Counted from the first letter of the stretch, positions 26,149-39,263 are shown. The stretch is DNA of 64,000 bases from Auanema rhodensis (GCA_964057225.1 OZ059895.1:12710001-12774000), one strand, 5' to 3'. The notes: a model not told the origin generated them from the sequence alone. Program-made: numbers and translations.

Positions 26149-26558
26149 TTTCAAATTTTTTTAACGATCATACCACGTTGAAAGTACGCCATGCAGCTGA
26201 TTTTCAATTTTATCTCTTCAGTAACAAATGTTTTTAATTTTCCAGCAGTTTTACTTAGATAGCTCAACCCAAGGCATCAAAATATCTTCAATCTTATTTC
26301 TATATTACAGTTATAAACCAGTAGTTTATGAACCTTCATCTTAACTTTACTGTTTCTATCTATTTCCTATTGAAACAAACATTGTTTTAACACTATACAA
26401 CTGTGAAACCTTTTTTAATTTATTGTATTTGGAGCTCATAAGATTTGATATCATCGAGGAATTTAGATGTAACGTAGAAAATTACATAACTAACATGAAA
26501 TTGGAAAAAAAACAATAACGAGGATAAGTATGTAAATCATTGAATATCAGGTATTTTC

Positions 26559-26677
26559 GCTTACGACCATACCACGTTGAAAGTACGCCATCCCGTCCGA
26601 TCTGGCAAGTCAAGCAACGTTGGGCCCGGTTAGTACTTGGATCGGAGACGGCTTGGGAATCCCGGGTGCCGTAAGCT
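26559..26677 (+). rRNA. 5S ribosomal RNA, copy 24
   Basis: Consensus gene and spacer, unit 529 bp. Confidence 0.95.
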
Positions 26678-27087
26678 TTTCAAATTTTTTTAACGATCAT
26701 ACCACGTTGAAAGTACGCCATGCAGCTGATTTTCAATTTTATCTCTTCAGTAACAAATGTTTTTAATTTTCCAGCAGTTTTACTTAGATAGCTCAACCCA
26801 AGGCATCAAAATATCTTCAATCTTATTTCTATATTACAGTTATAAACCAGTAGTTTATGAACCTTCATCTTAACTTTACTGTTTCTATCTATTTCCTATT
26901 GAAACAAACATTGTTTTAACACTATACAACTGTGAAACCTTTTTTAATTTATTGTATTTGGAGCTCATAAGATTTGATATCATCGAGGAATTTAGATGTA
27001 ACGTAGAAAATTACATAACTAACATGAAATTGGAAAAAAAACAATAACGAGGATAAGTATGTAAATCATTGAATATCAGGTATTTTC

Positions 27088-27206
27088 GCTTACGACCATA
27101 CCACGTTGAAAGTACGCCATCCCGTCCGATCTGGCAAGTCAAGCAACGTTGGGCCCGGTTAGTACTTGGATCGGAGACGGCTTGGGAATCCCGGGTGCCG
27201 TAAGCT
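27088..27206 (+). rRNA. 5S ribosomal RNA, copy 25
   Basis: Consensus gene; unit ends in GATTTTTTC before copy 26. Confidence 0.95.
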
Positions 27207-27616
27207 TTTCAAATTTTTTTAACGATCATACCACGTTGAAAGTACGCCATGCAGCTGATTTTCAATTTTATCTCTTCAGTAACAAATGTTTTTAATTTTC
27301 CAGCAGTTTTACTTAGATAGCTCAACCCAAGGCATCAAAATATCTTCAATCTTATTTCTATATTACAGTTATAAACCAGTAGTTTATGAACCTTCATCTT
27401 AACTTTACTGTTTCTATCTATTTCCTATTGAAACAAACATTGTTTTAACACTATACAACTGTGAAACCTTTTTTAATTTATTGTATTTGGAGCTCATAAG
27501 ATTTGATATCATCGAGGAATTTAGATGTAACGTAGAAAATTACATAACTAACATGAAATTGGAAAAAAAACAATAACGAGGATAAGTATGTAAATCATTG
27601 AATATCAGATTTTTTC

Positions 27617-27735
27617 GCTTACGACCATACCACGTTGAAAGTACGCCATCCCGTCCGATCTGGCAAGTCAAGCAACGTTGGGCCCGGTTAGTACTTGGAT
27701 CGGAGACGGCTTGGGAATCCCGGGTGCCGTAAGCT
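27617..27735 (+). rRNA. 5S ribosomal RNA, copy 26
   Basis: Upstream haplotype GATTTTTTC, unit 529 bp. Confidence 0.95.
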
Positions 27736-28145
27736 TTTCAAATTTTTTTAACGATCATACCACGTTGAAAGTACGCCATGCAGCTGATTTTCAATTTTAT
27801 CTCTTCAGTAACAAATGTTTTTAATTTTCCAGCAGTTTTACTTAGATAGCTCAACCCAAGGCATCAAAATATCTTCAATCTTATTTCTATATTACAGTTA
27901 TAAACCAGTAGTTTATGAACCTTCATCTTAACTTTACTGTTTCTATCTATTTCCTATTGAAACAAACATTGTTTTAACACTATACAACTGTGAAACCTTT
28001 TTTAATTTATTGTATTTGGAGCTCATAAGATTTGATATCATCGAGGAATTTAGATGTAACGTAGAAAATTACATAACTAACATGAAATTGGAAAAAAAAC
28101 AATAACGAGGATAAGTATGTAAATCATTGAATATCAGATTTTTTC

Positions 28146-28264
28146 GCTTACGACCATACCACGTTGAAAGTACGCCATCCCGTCCGATCTGGCAAGTCAA
28201 GCAACGTTGGGCCCGGTTAGTACTTGGATCGGAGACGGCTTGGGAATCCCGGGTGCCGTAAGCT
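28146..28264 (+). rRNA. 5S ribosomal RNA, copy 27
   Basis: Upstream haplotype GATTTTTTC, second in a row, as at copies 16-17. Confidence 0.95.
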
Positions 28265-28674
28265 TTTCAAATTTTTTTAACGATCATACCACGTTGAAAG
28301 TACGCCATGCAGCTGATTTTCAATTTTATCTCTTCAGTAACAAATGTTTTTAATTTTCCAGCAGTTTTACTTAGATAGCTCAACCCAAGGCATCAAAATA
28401 TCTTCAATCTTATTTCTATATTACAGTTATAAACCAGTAGTTTATGAACCTTCATCTTAACTTTACTGTTTCTATCTATTTCCTATTGAAACAAACATTG
28501 TTTTAACACTATACAACTGTGAAACCTTTTTTAATTTATTGTATTTGGAGCTCATAAGATTTGATATCATCGAGGAATTTAGATGTAACGTAGAAAATTA
28601 CATAACTAACATGAAATTGGAAAAAAAACAATAACGAGGATAAGTATGTAAATCATTGAATATCAGGTATTTTC

Positions 28675-28793
28675 GCTTACGACCATACCACGTTGAAAGT
28701 ACGCCATCCCGTCCGATCTGGCAAGTCAAGCAACGTTGGGCCCGGTTAGTACTTGGATCGGAGACGGCTTGGGAATCCCGGGTGCCGTAAGCT
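28675..28793 (+). rRNA. 5S ribosomal RNA, copy 28
   Basis: Consensus gene; spacer CTATGTTAC. Confidence 0.95.
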
Positions 28794-29203
28794 TTTCAAA
28801 TTTTTTTAACGATCATACCACGTTGAAAGTACGCCATGCAGCTGATTTTCAATTTTATCTCTTCAGTAACAAATGTTTTTAATTTTCCAGCAGTTTTACT
28901 TAGATAGCTCAACCCAAGGCATCAAAATATCTTCAATCTTATTTCTATGTTACAGTTATAAACCAGTAGTTTATGAACCTTCATCTTAACTTTACTGTTT
29001 CTATCTATTTCCTATTGAAACAAACATTGTTTTAACACTATACAACTGTGAAACCTTTTTTAATTTATTGTATTTGGAGCTCATAAGATTTGATATCATC
29101 GAGGAATTTAGATGTAACGTAGAAAATTACATAACTAACATGAAATTGGAAAAAAAACAATAACGAGGATAAGTATGTAAATCATTGAATATCAGGTATT
29201 TTC

Positions 29204-29322
29204 GCTTACGACCATACCACGTTGAAAGTACGCCATCCCGTCCGATCTGGCAAGTCAAGCAACGTTGGGCCCGGTTAGTACTTGGATCGGAGACGGCTTG
29301 GGAATCCCGGGTGCCGTAAGCT
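29204..29322 (+). rRNA. 5S ribosomal RNA, copy 29
   Basis: Consensus gene; stub GTACGCAATG, spacer CCGTAAC and GTTTAAAC; 528 bp, followed by a truncated unit. Confidence 0.95.
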
Positions 29323-29731
29323 TTTCAATTTTTTTTAACGATCATACCACGTTGAAAGTACGCAATGCAGCTGATTTTCAATTTTATCTCTTCCGTAACA
29401 AATGTTTTTAATTTTCCAGCAGTTTTACTTAGATAGCTCAACCCAAGGCATCAAAATATCTTCAATCTTATTTCTATATTACAGTTATAAACCAGTAGTT
29501 TATGAACCTTCATCTTAACTTTACTGTTTCTATCTATTTCCTATTGAAACAAACATTGTTTAAACACTATACAACTGTGAAACCTTTTTTAATTTATTGT
29601 ATTTGGAGCTCATAAGATTTGATATCATCGAGGAATTTAGATGTAACGTAGAAAATTACATAACTAACATGAAATTGAAAAAAAACAATAACGAGGATAA
29701 GTATGTAAATCATTGAATATCAGATTTTTTC

Positions 29732-29764
29732 GCTTACGACCATACCACGTTGAAAGTACGCCAT
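29732..29764 (+). pseudogene. 5S relic, truncated unit 9 (399 bp)
   Basis: Cut after nt 33; GCAGTTGTAC and CATCACAATA markers. Confidence 0.9.
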
Positions 29765-30130
29765 GCAGCTGATTTTCAATTTTATCTCTTCAGTAACAAA
29801 TGTTTTTAATTTTCCAGCAGTTGTACTTAGATAGCTCAACCCAAGGCATCACAATATCTTCAATCTTATTTCTATATTACAGTTATAAACCAGTAGTTTA
29901 TGAACCTTCATCTTAACTTTACTGTTTCTATCTATTTCCTATTGAAACAAACATTGTTTTAACACTATACAACTGTGAAACCTTTTTTAATTTATTGTAT
30001 TTGGAGCTCATAAGATTTGATATCATCGAGGAATTTAGATGTAACGTAGAAAATTACATAACTAACATGAAATTGGAAAAAAAACAATAACGAGGATAAG
30101 TATGTAAATCATTGAATATCAGATTTTTTC

Positions 30131-30249
30131 GCTTACGACCATACCACGTTGAAAGTACGCCATCCCGTCCGATCTGGCAAGTCAAGCAACGTTGGGCCCG
30201 GTTAGTACTTGGATCGGAGACGGCTTGGGAATCCCGGGTGCCGTAAGCT
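30131..30249 (+). rRNA. 5S ribosomal RNA, copy 30
   Basis: Upstream haplotype GATTTTTTC, unit 529 bp. Confidence 0.95.
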
Positions 30250-30659
30250 TTTCAAATTTTTTTAACGATCATACCACGTTGAAAGTACGCCATGCAGCTG
30301 ATTTTCAATTTTATCTCTTCAGTAACAAATGTTTTTAATTTTCCAGCAGTTTTACTTAGATAGCTCAACCCAAGGCATCAAAATATCTTCAATCTTATTT
30401 CTATATTACAGTTATAAACCAGTAGTTTATGAACCTTCATCTTAACTTTACTGTTTCTATCTATTTCCTATTGAAACAAACATTGTTTTAACACTATACA
30501 ACTGTGAAACCTTTTTTAATTTATTGTATTTGGAGCTCATAAGATTTGATATCATCGAGGAATTTAGATGTAACGTAGAAAATTACATAACTAACATGAA
30601 ATTGGAAAAAAAACAATAACGAGGATAAGTATGTAAATCATTGAATATCAGGTATTTTC

Positions 30660-30778
30660 GCTTACGACCATACCACGTTGAAAGTACGCCATCCCGTCCG
30701 ATCTGGCAAGTCAAGCAACGTTGGGCCCGGTTAGTACTTGGATCGGAGACGGCTTGGGAATCCCGGGTGCCGTAAGCT
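30660..30778 (+). rRNA. 5S ribosomal RNA, copy 31
   Basis: Consensus gene and spacer, unit 529 bp. Confidence 0.95.
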
Positions 30779-31188
30779 TTTCAAATTTTTTTAACGATCA
30801 TACCACGTTGAAAGTACGCCATGCAGCTGATTTTCAATTTTATCTCTTCAGTAACAAATGTTTTTAATTTTCCAGCAGTTTTACTTAGATAGCTCAACCC
30901 AAGGCATCAAAATATCTTCAATCTTATTTCTATATTACAGTTATAAACCAGTAGTTTATGAACCTTCATCTTAACTTTACTGTTTCTATCTATTTCCTAT
31001 TGAAACAAACATTGTTTTAACACTATACAACTGTGAAACCTTTTTTAATTTATTGTATTTGGAGCTCATAAGATTTGATATCATCGAGGAATTTAGATGT
31101 AACGTAGAAAATTACATAACTAACATGAAATTGGAAAAAAAACAATAACGAGGATAAGTATGTAAATCATTGAATATCAGGTATTTTC

Positions 31189-31307
31189 GCTTACGACCAT
31201 ACCACGTTGAAAGTACGCCATCCCGTCCGATCTGGCAAGTCAAGCAACGTTGGGCCCGGTTAGTACTTGGATCGGAGACGGCTTGGGAATCCCGGGTGCC
31301 GTAAGCT
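31189..31307 (+). rRNA. 5S ribosomal RNA, copy 32
   Basis: Consensus gene; stub GTACGCAATG, GTTTAAAC, and a private AAAATCACATAAC change in the spacer; 528 bp. Confidence 0.95.
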
Positions 31308-31716
31308 TTTCAATTTTTTTTAACGATCATACCACGTTGAAAGTACGCAATGCAGCTGATTTTCAATTTTATCTCTTCCGTAACAAATGTTTTTAATTTT
31401 CCAGCAGTTTTACTTAGATAGCTCAACCCAAGGCATCAAAATATCTTCAATCTTATTTCTATATTACAGTTATAAACCAGTAGTTTATGAACCTTCATCT
31501 TAACTTTACTGTTTCTATCTATTTCCTATTGAAACAAACATTGTTTAAACACTATACAACTGTGAAACCTTTTTTAATTTATTGTATTTGGAGCTCATAA
31601 GATTTGATATCATCGAGGAATTTAGATGTAACGTAGAAAATCACATAACTAACATGAAATTGAAAAAAAACAATAACGAGGATAAGTATGTAAATCATTG
31701 AATATCAGATTTTTTC

Positions 31717-31749
31717 GCTTACGACCATACCACGTTGAAAGTACGCCAT
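31717..31749 (+). pseudogene. 5S relic, truncated unit 10 (400 bp)
   Basis: Cut after nt 33; spacer has CCGTAAC, a private GTTTCTAATT, TATTGGAAC and nine A. Confidence 0.9.
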
Positions 31750-32116
31750 GCAGCTGATTTTCAATTTTATCTCTTCCGTAACAAATGTTTCTAATTTTCC
31801 AGCAGTTTTACTTAGATAGCTCAACCCAAGGCATCAAAATATCTTCAATCTTATTTCTATATTACAGTTATAAACCAGTAGTTTATGAACCTTCATCTTA
31901 ACTTTACTGTTTCTATCTATTTCCTATTGGAACAAACATTGTTTTAACACTATACAACTGTGAAACCTTTTTTAATTTATTGTATTTGGAGCTCATAAGA
32001 TTTGATATCATCGAGGAATTTAGATGTAACGTAGAAAATTACATAACTAACATGAAATTGGAAAAAAAAACAATAACGAGGATAAGTATGTAAATCATTG
32101 AATATCAGGTATTTTC

Positions 32117-32235
32117 GCTTACGACCATACCACGTTGAAAGTACGCCATCCCGTCCGATCTGGCAAGTCAAGCAACGTTGGGCCCGGTTAGTACTTGGAT
32201 CGGAGACGGCTTGGGAATCCCGGGTGCCGTAAGCT
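32117..32235 (+). rRNA. 5S ribosomal RNA, copy 33
   Basis: Consensus gene; first unit of a three-unit block of 1457 bp that is repeated from 33574. Confidence 0.95.
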
Positions 32236-32645
32236 TTTCAAATTTTTTTAACGATCATACCACGTTGAAAGTACGCCATGCAGCTGATTTTCAATTTTAT
32301 CTCTTCAGTAACAAATGTTTTTAATTTTCCAGCAGTTTTACTTAGATAGCTCAACCCAAGGCATCAAAATATCTTCAATCTTATTTCTATATTACAGTTA
32401 TAAACCAGTAGTTTATGAACCTTCATCTTAACTTTACTGTTTCTATCTATTTCCTATTGAAACAAACATTGTTTTAACACTATACAACTGTGAAACCTTT
32501 TTTAATTTATTGTATTTGGAGCTCATAAGATTTGATATCATCGAGGAATTTAGATGTAACGTAGAAAATTACATAACTAACATGAAATTGGAAAAAAAAC
32601 AATAACGAGGATAAGTATGTAAATCATTGAATATCAGGTATTTTC

Positions 32646-32764
32646 GCTTACGACCATACCACGTTGAAAGTACGCCATCCCGTCCGATCTGGCAAGTCAA
32701 GCAACGTTGGGCCCGGTTAGTACTTGGATCGGAGACGGCTTGGGAATCCCGGGTGCCGTAAGCT
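32646..32764 (+). rRNA. 5S ribosomal RNA, copy 34
   Basis: Consensus gene; spacer GTTTAAAC with a normal stub; 528 bp, followed by a truncated unit. Confidence 0.95.
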
Positions 32765-33173
32765 TTTCAAATTTTTTTAACGATCATACCACGTTGAAAG
32801 TACGCCATGCAGCTGATTTTCAATTTTATCTCTTCAGTAACAAATGTTTTTAATTTTCCAGCAGTTTTACTTAGATAGCTCAACCCAAGGCATCAAAATA
32901 TCTTCAATCTTATTTCTATATTACAGTTATAAACCAGTAGTTTATGAACCTTCATCTTAACTTTACTGTTTCTATCTATTTCCTATTGAAACAAACATTG
33001 TTTAAACACTATACAACTGTGAAACCTTTTTTAATTTATTGTATTTGGAGCTCATAAGATTTGATATCATCGAGGAATTTAGATGTAACGTAGAAAATTA
33101 CATAACTAACATGAAATTGAAAAAAAACAATAACGAGGATAAGTATGTAAATCATTGAATATCAGATTTTTTC

Positions 33174-33206
33174 GCTTACGACCATACCACGTTGAAAGTA
33201 CGCCAT
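33174..33206 (+). pseudogene. 5S relic, truncated unit 11 (400 bp)
   Basis: Cut after nt 33; spacer CCGTAAC, TATTGGAAC and nine A. Confidence 0.9.
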
Positions 33207-33573
33207 GCAGCTGATTTTCAATTTTATCTCTTCCGTAACAAATGTTTTTAATTTTCCAGCAGTTTTACTTAGATAGCTCAACCCAAGGCATCAAAATATC
33301 TTCAATCTTATTTCTATATTACAGTTATAAACCAGTAGTTTATGAACCTTCATCTTAACTTTACTGTTTCTATCTATTTCCTATTGGAACAAACATTGTT
33401 TTAACACTATACAACTGTGAAACCTTTTTTAATTTATTGTATTTGGAGCTCATAAGATTTGATATCATCGAGGAATTTAGATGTAACGTAGAAAATTACA
33501 TAACTAACATGAAATTGGAAAAAAAAACAATAACGAGGATAAGTATGTAAATCATTGAATATCAGGTATTTTC

Positions 33574-33692
33574 GCTTACGACCATACCACGTTGAAAGTA
33601 CGCCATCCCGTCCGATCTGGCAAGTCAAGCAACGTTGGGCCCGGTTAGTACTTGGATCGGAGACGGCTTGGGAATCCCGGGTGCCGTAAGCT
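33574..33692 (+). rRNA. 5S ribosomal RNA, copy 35
   Basis: Consensus gene; start of the second copy of the 1457-bp block. Confidence 0.95.
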
Positions 33693-34102
33693 TTTCAAAT
33701 TTTTTTAACGATCATACCACGTTGAAAGTACGCCATGCAGCTGATTTTCAATTTTATCTCTTCAGTAACAAATGTTTTTAATTTTCCAGCAGTTTTACTT
33801 AGATAGCTCAACCCAAGGCATCAAAATATCTTCAATCTTATTTCTATATTACAGTTATAAACCAGTAGTTTATGAACCTTCATCTTAACTTTACTGTTTC
33901 TATCTATTTCCTATTGAAACAAACATTGTTTTAACACTATACAACTGTGAAACCTTTTTTAATTTATTGTATTTGGAGCTCATAAGATTTGATATCATCG
34001 AGGAATTTAGATGTAACGTAGAAAATTACATAACTAACATGAAATTGGAAAAAAAACAATAACGAGGATAAGTATGTAAATCATTGAATATCAGGTATTT
34101 TC

Positions 34103-34221
34103 GCTTACGACCATACCACGTTGAAAGTACGCCATCCCGTCCGATCTGGCAAGTCAAGCAACGTTGGGCCCGGTTAGTACTTGGATCGGAGACGGCTTGG
34201 GAATCCCGGGTGCCGTAAGCT
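34103..34221 (+). rRNA. 5S ribosomal RNA, copy 36
   Basis: Consensus gene; spacer GTTTAAAC, 528 bp, followed by a truncated unit. Confidence 0.95.
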
Positions 34222-34630
34222 TTTCAAATTTTTTTAACGATCATACCACGTTGAAAGTACGCCATGCAGCTGATTTTCAATTTTATCTCTTCAGTAACAA
34301 ATGTTTTTAATTTTCCAGCAGTTTTACTTAGATAGCTCAACCCAAGGCATCAAAATATCTTCAATCTTATTTCTATATTACAGTTATAAACCAGTAGTTT
34401 ATGAACCTTCATCTTAACTTTACTGTTTCTATCTATTTCCTATTGAAACAAACATTGTTTAAACACTATACAACTGTGAAACCTTTTTTAATTTATTGTA
34501 TTTGGAGCTCATAAGATTTGATATCATCGAGGAATTTAGATGTAACGTAGAAAATTACATAACTAACATGAAATTGAAAAAAAACAATAACGAGGATAAG
34601 TATGTAAATCATTGAATATCAGATTTTTTC

Positions 34631-34663
34631 GCTTACGACCATACCACGTTGAAAGTACGCCAT
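34631..34663 (+). pseudogene. 5S relic, truncated unit 12 (400 bp)
   Basis: Cut after nt 33; spacer CCGTAAC, TATTGGAAC and nine A. Confidence 0.9.
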
Positions 34664-35030
34664 GCAGCTGATTTTCAATTTTATCTCTTCCGTAACAAAT
34701 GTTTTTAATTTTCCAGCAGTTTTACTTAGATAGCTCAACCCAAGGCATCAAAATATCTTCAATCTTATTTCTATATTACAGTTATAAACCAGTAGTTTAT
34801 GAACCTTCATCTTAACTTTACTGTTTCTATCTATTTCCTATTGGAACAAACATTGTTTTAACACTATACAACTGTGAAACCTTTTTTAATTTATTGTATT
34901 TGGAGCTCATAAGATTTGATATCATCGAGGAATTTAGATGTAACGTAGAAAATTACATAACTAACATGAAATTGGAAAAAAAAACAATAACGAGGATAAG
35001 TATGTAAATCATTGAATATCAGGTATTTTC

Positions 35031-35149
35031 GCTTACGACCATACCACGTTGAAAGTACGCCATCCCGTCCGATCTGGCAAGTCAAGCAACGTTGGGCCCG
35101 GTTAGTACTTGGATCGGAGACGGCTTGGGAATCCCGGGTGCCGTAAGCT
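35031..35149 (+). rRNA. 5S ribosomal RNA, copy 37
   Basis: Consensus gene and spacer, unit 529 bp. Confidence 0.95.
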
Positions 35150-35559
35150 TTTCAAATTTTTTTAACGATCATACCACGTTGAAAGTACGCCATGCAGCTG
35201 ATTTTCAATTTTATCTCTTCAGTAACAAATGTTTTTAATTTTCCAGCAGTTTTACTTAGATAGCTCAACCCAAGGCATCAAAATATCTTCAATCTTATTT
35301 CTATATTACAGTTATAAACCAGTAGTTTATGAACCTTCATCTTAACTTTACTGTTTCTATCTATTTCCTATTGAAACAAACATTGTTTTAACACTATACA
35401 ACTGTGAAACCTTTTTTAATTTATTGTATTTGGAGCTCATAAGATTTGATATCATCGAGGAATTTAGATGTAACGTAGAAAATTACATAACTAACATGAA
35501 ATTGGAAAAAAAACAATAACGAGGATAAGTATGTAAATCATTGAATATCAGGTATTTTC

Positions 35560-35678
35560 GCTTACGACCATACCACGTTGAAAGTACGCCATCCCGTCCG
35601 ATCTGGCAAGTCAAGCAACGTTGGGCCCGGTTAGTACTTGGATCGGAGACGGCTTGGGAATCCCGGGTGCCGTAAGCT
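35560..35678 (+). rRNA. 5S ribosomal RNA, copy 38
   Basis: Consensus gene; spacer GCAATTTTAC and CATCTCAAC; opens a 3175-bp block repeated from 38735. Confidence 0.95.
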
Positions 35679-36088
35679 TTTCAAATTTTTTTAACGATCA
35701 TACCACGTTGAAAGTACGCCATGCAGCTGATTTTCAATTTTATCTCTTCAGTAACAAATGTTTTTAATTTTCCAGCAATTTTACTTAGATAGCTCAACCC
35801 AAGGCATCAAAATATCTTCAATCTTATTTCTATATTACAGTTATAAACCAGTAGTTTATGAACCTTCATCTCAACTTTACTGTTTCTATCTATTTCCTAT
35901 TGAAACAAACATTGTTTTAACACTATACAACTGTGAAACCTTTTTTAATTTATTGTATTTGGAGCTCATAAGATTTGATATCATCGAGGAATTTAGATGT
36001 AACGTAGAAAATTACATAACTAACATGAAATTGGAAAAAAAACAATAACGAGGATAAGTATGTAAATCATTGAATATCAGGTATTTTC

Positions 36089-36207
36089 GCTTACGACCAT
36101 ACCACGTTGAAAGTACGCCATCCCGTCCGATCTGGCAAGTCAAGCAACGTTGGGCCCGGTTAGTACTTGGATCGGAGACGGCTTGGGAATCCCAGGTGCC
36201 GTAAGCT
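36089..36207 (+). rRNA. 5S ribosomal RNA, copy 39
   Basis: One substitution in the gene at 36194 (nt 106, A for G: CCCAGGTG), absent from its block partner copy 45. Spacer GCAATTTTAC. Confidence 0.95.
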
Positions 36208-36617
36208 TTTCAAATTTTTTTAACGATCATACCACGTTGAAAGTACGCCATGCAGCTGATTTTCAATTTTATCTCTTCAGTAACAAATGTTTTTAATTTT
36301 CCAGCAATTTTACTTAGATAGCTCAACCCAAGGCATCAAAATATCTTCAATCTTATTTCTATATTACAGTTATAAACCAGTAGTTTATGAACCTTCATCT
36401 TAACTTTACTGTTTCTATCTATTTCCTATTGAAACAAACATTGTTTTAACACTATACAACTGTGAAACCTTTTTTAATTTATTGTATTTGGAGCTCATAA
36501 GATTTGATATCATCGAGGAATTTAGATGTAACGTAGAAAATTACATAACTAACATGAAATTGGAAAAAAAACAATAACGAGGATAAGTATGTAAATCATT
36601 GAATATCAGGTATTTTC

Positions 36618-36736
36618 GCTTACGACCATACCACGTTGAAAGTACGCCATCCCGTCCGATCTGGCAAGTCAAGCAACGTTGGGCCCGGTTAGTACTTGGA
36701 TCGGAGACGGCTTGGGAATCCCGGGTGCCGTAAGCT
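36618..36736 (+). rRNA. 5S ribosomal RNA, copy 40
   Basis: Consensus gene; spacer TTCAGTTTTATC, shared with copy 46. Confidence 0.95.
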
Positions 36737-37146
36737 TTTCAAATTTTTTTAACGATCATACCACGTTGAAAGTACGCCATGCAGCTGATTTTCAGTTTTA
36801 TCTCTTCAGTAACAAATGTTTTTAATTTTCCAGCAGTTTTACTTAGATAGCTCAACCCAAGGCATCAAAATATCTTCAATCTTATTTCTATATTACAGTT
36901 ATAAACCAGTAGTTTATGAACCTTCATCTTAACTTTACTGTTTCTATCTATTTCCTATTGAAACAAACATTGTTTTAACACTATACAACTGTGAAACCTT
37001 TTTTAATTTATTGTATTTGGAGCTCATAAGATTTGATATCATCGAGGAATTTAGATGTAACGTAGAAAATTACATAACTAACATGAAATTGGAAAAAAAA
37101 CAATAACGAGGATAAGTATGTAAATCATTGAATATCAGGTATTTTC

Positions 37147-37265
37147 GCTTACGACCATACCACGTTGAAAGTACGCCATCCCGTCCGATCTGGCAAGTCA
37201 AGCAACGTTGGGCCCGGTTAGTACTTGGATCGGAGACGGCTTGGGAATCCCGGGTGCCGTAAGCT
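37147..37265 (+). rRNA. 5S ribosomal RNA, copy 41
   Basis: Consensus gene; spacer GCAATTTTAC. Confidence 0.95.
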
Positions 37266-37675
37266 TTTCAAATTTTTTTAACGATCATACCACGTTGAAA
37301 GTACGCCATGCAGCTGATTTTCAATTTTATCTCTTCAGTAACAAATGTTTTTAATTTTCCAGCAATTTTACTTAGATAGCTCAACCCAAGGCATCAAAAT
37401 ATCTTCAATCTTATTTCTATATTACAGTTATAAACCAGTAGTTTATGAACCTTCATCTTAACTTTACTGTTTCTATCTATTTCCTATTGAAACAAACATT
37501 GTTTTAACACTATACAACTGTGAAACCTTTTTTAATTTATTGTATTTGGAGCTCATAAGATTTGATATCATCGAGGAATTTAGATGTAACGTAGAAAATT
37601 ACATAACTAACATGAAATTGGAAAAAAAACAATAACGAGGATAAGTATGTAAATCATTGAATATCAGGTATTTTC

Positions 37676-37794
37676 GCTTACGACCATACCACGTTGAAAG
37701 TACGCCATCCCGTCCGATCTGGCAAGTCAAGCAACGTTGGGCCCGGTTAGTACTTGGATCGGAGACGGCTTGGGAATCCCGGGTGCCGTAAGCT
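37676..37794 (+). rRNA. 5S ribosomal RNA, copy 42
   Basis: Consensus gene; the only full unit with TATTGGAAC and nine A (530 bp), otherwise markers of truncated units, so it looks recombinant. Confidence 0.95.
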
Positions 37795-38205
37795 TTTCAA
37801 ATTTTTTTAACGATCATACCACGTTGAAAGTACGCCATGCAGCTGATTTTCAATTTTATCTCTTCAGTAACAAATGTTTTTAATTTTCCAGCAGTTTTAC
37901 TTAGATAGCTCAACCCAAGGCATCAAAATATCTTCAATCTTATTTCTATATTACAGTTATAAACCAGTAGTTTATGAACCTTCATCTTAACTTTACTGTT
38001 TCTATCTATTTCCTATTGGAACAAACATTGTTTTAACACTATACAACTGTGAAACCTTTTTTAATTTATTGTATTTGGAGCTCATAAGATTTGATATCAT
38101 CGAGGAATTTAGATGTAACGTAGAAAATTACATAACTAACATGAAATTGGAAAAAAAAACAATAACGAGGATAAGTATGTAAATCATTGAATATCAGGTG
38201 TTTTC

Positions 38206-38324
38206 GCTTACGACCATACCACGTTGAAAGTACGCCATCCCGTCCGATCTGGCAAGTCAAGCAACGTTGGGCCCGGTTAGTACTTGGATCGGAGACGGCT
38301 TGGGAATCCCGGGTGCCGTAAGCT
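38206..38324 (+). rRNA. 5S ribosomal RNA, copy 43
   Basis: Consensus gene with a unique upstream GGTGTTTTC in place of GGTATTTTC. Confidence 0.95.
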
Positions 38325-38734
38325 TTTCAAATTTTTTTAACGATCATACCACGTTGAAAGTACGCCATGCAGCTGATTTTCAATTTTATCTCTTCAGTAA
38401 CAAATGTTTTTAATTTTCCAGCAGTTTTACTTAGATAGCTCAACCCAAGGCATCAAAATATCTTCAATCTTATTTCTATATTACAGTTATAAACCAGTAG
38501 TTTATGAACCTTCATCTTAACTTTACTGTTTCTATCTATTTCCTATTGAAACAAACATTGTTTTAACACTATACAACTGTGAAACCTTTTTTAATTTATT
38601 GTATTTGGAGCTCATAAGATTTGATATCATCGAGGAATTTAGATGTAACGTAGAAAATTACATAACTAACATGAAATTGGAAAAAAAACAATAACGAGGA
38701 TAAGTATGTAAATCATTGAATATCAGGTATTTTC

Positions 38735-38853
38735 GCTTACGACCATACCACGTTGAAAGTACGCCATCCCGTCCGATCTGGCAAGTCAAGCAACGTTGGG
38801 CCCGGTTAGTACTTGGATCGGAGACGGCTTGGGAATCCCGGGTGCCGTAAGCT
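38735..38853 (+). rRNA. 5S ribosomal RNA, copy 44
   Basis: Consensus gene; spacer GCAATTTTAC and CATCTCAAC, as in copy 38. Confidence 0.95.
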
Positions 38854-39263
38854 TTTCAAATTTTTTTAACGATCATACCACGTTGAAAGTACGCCATGCA
38901 GCTGATTTTCAATTTTATCTCTTCAGTAACAAATGTTTTTAATTTTCCAGCAATTTTACTTAGATAGCTCAACCCAAGGCATCAAAATATCTTCAATCTT
39001 ATTTCTATATTACAGTTATAAACCAGTAGTTTATGAACCTTCATCTCAACTTTACTGTTTCTATCTATTTCCTATTGAAACAAACATTGTTTTAACACTA
39101 TACAACTGTGAAACCTTTTTTAATTTATTGTATTTGGAGCTCATAAGATTTGATATCATCGAGGAATTTAGATGTAACGTAGAAAATTACATAACTAACA
39201 TGAAATTGGAAAAAAAACAATAACGAGGATAAGTATGTAAATCATTGAATATCAGGTATTTTC

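Noticed and set aside
35758..36048. Plus-strand 96-codon frame, repeated at 38933
   Set aside because: Spacer DNA opened by two marker changes (GCAATTTTAC and CATCTCAAC) in a duplicated block; the other units have stops here.
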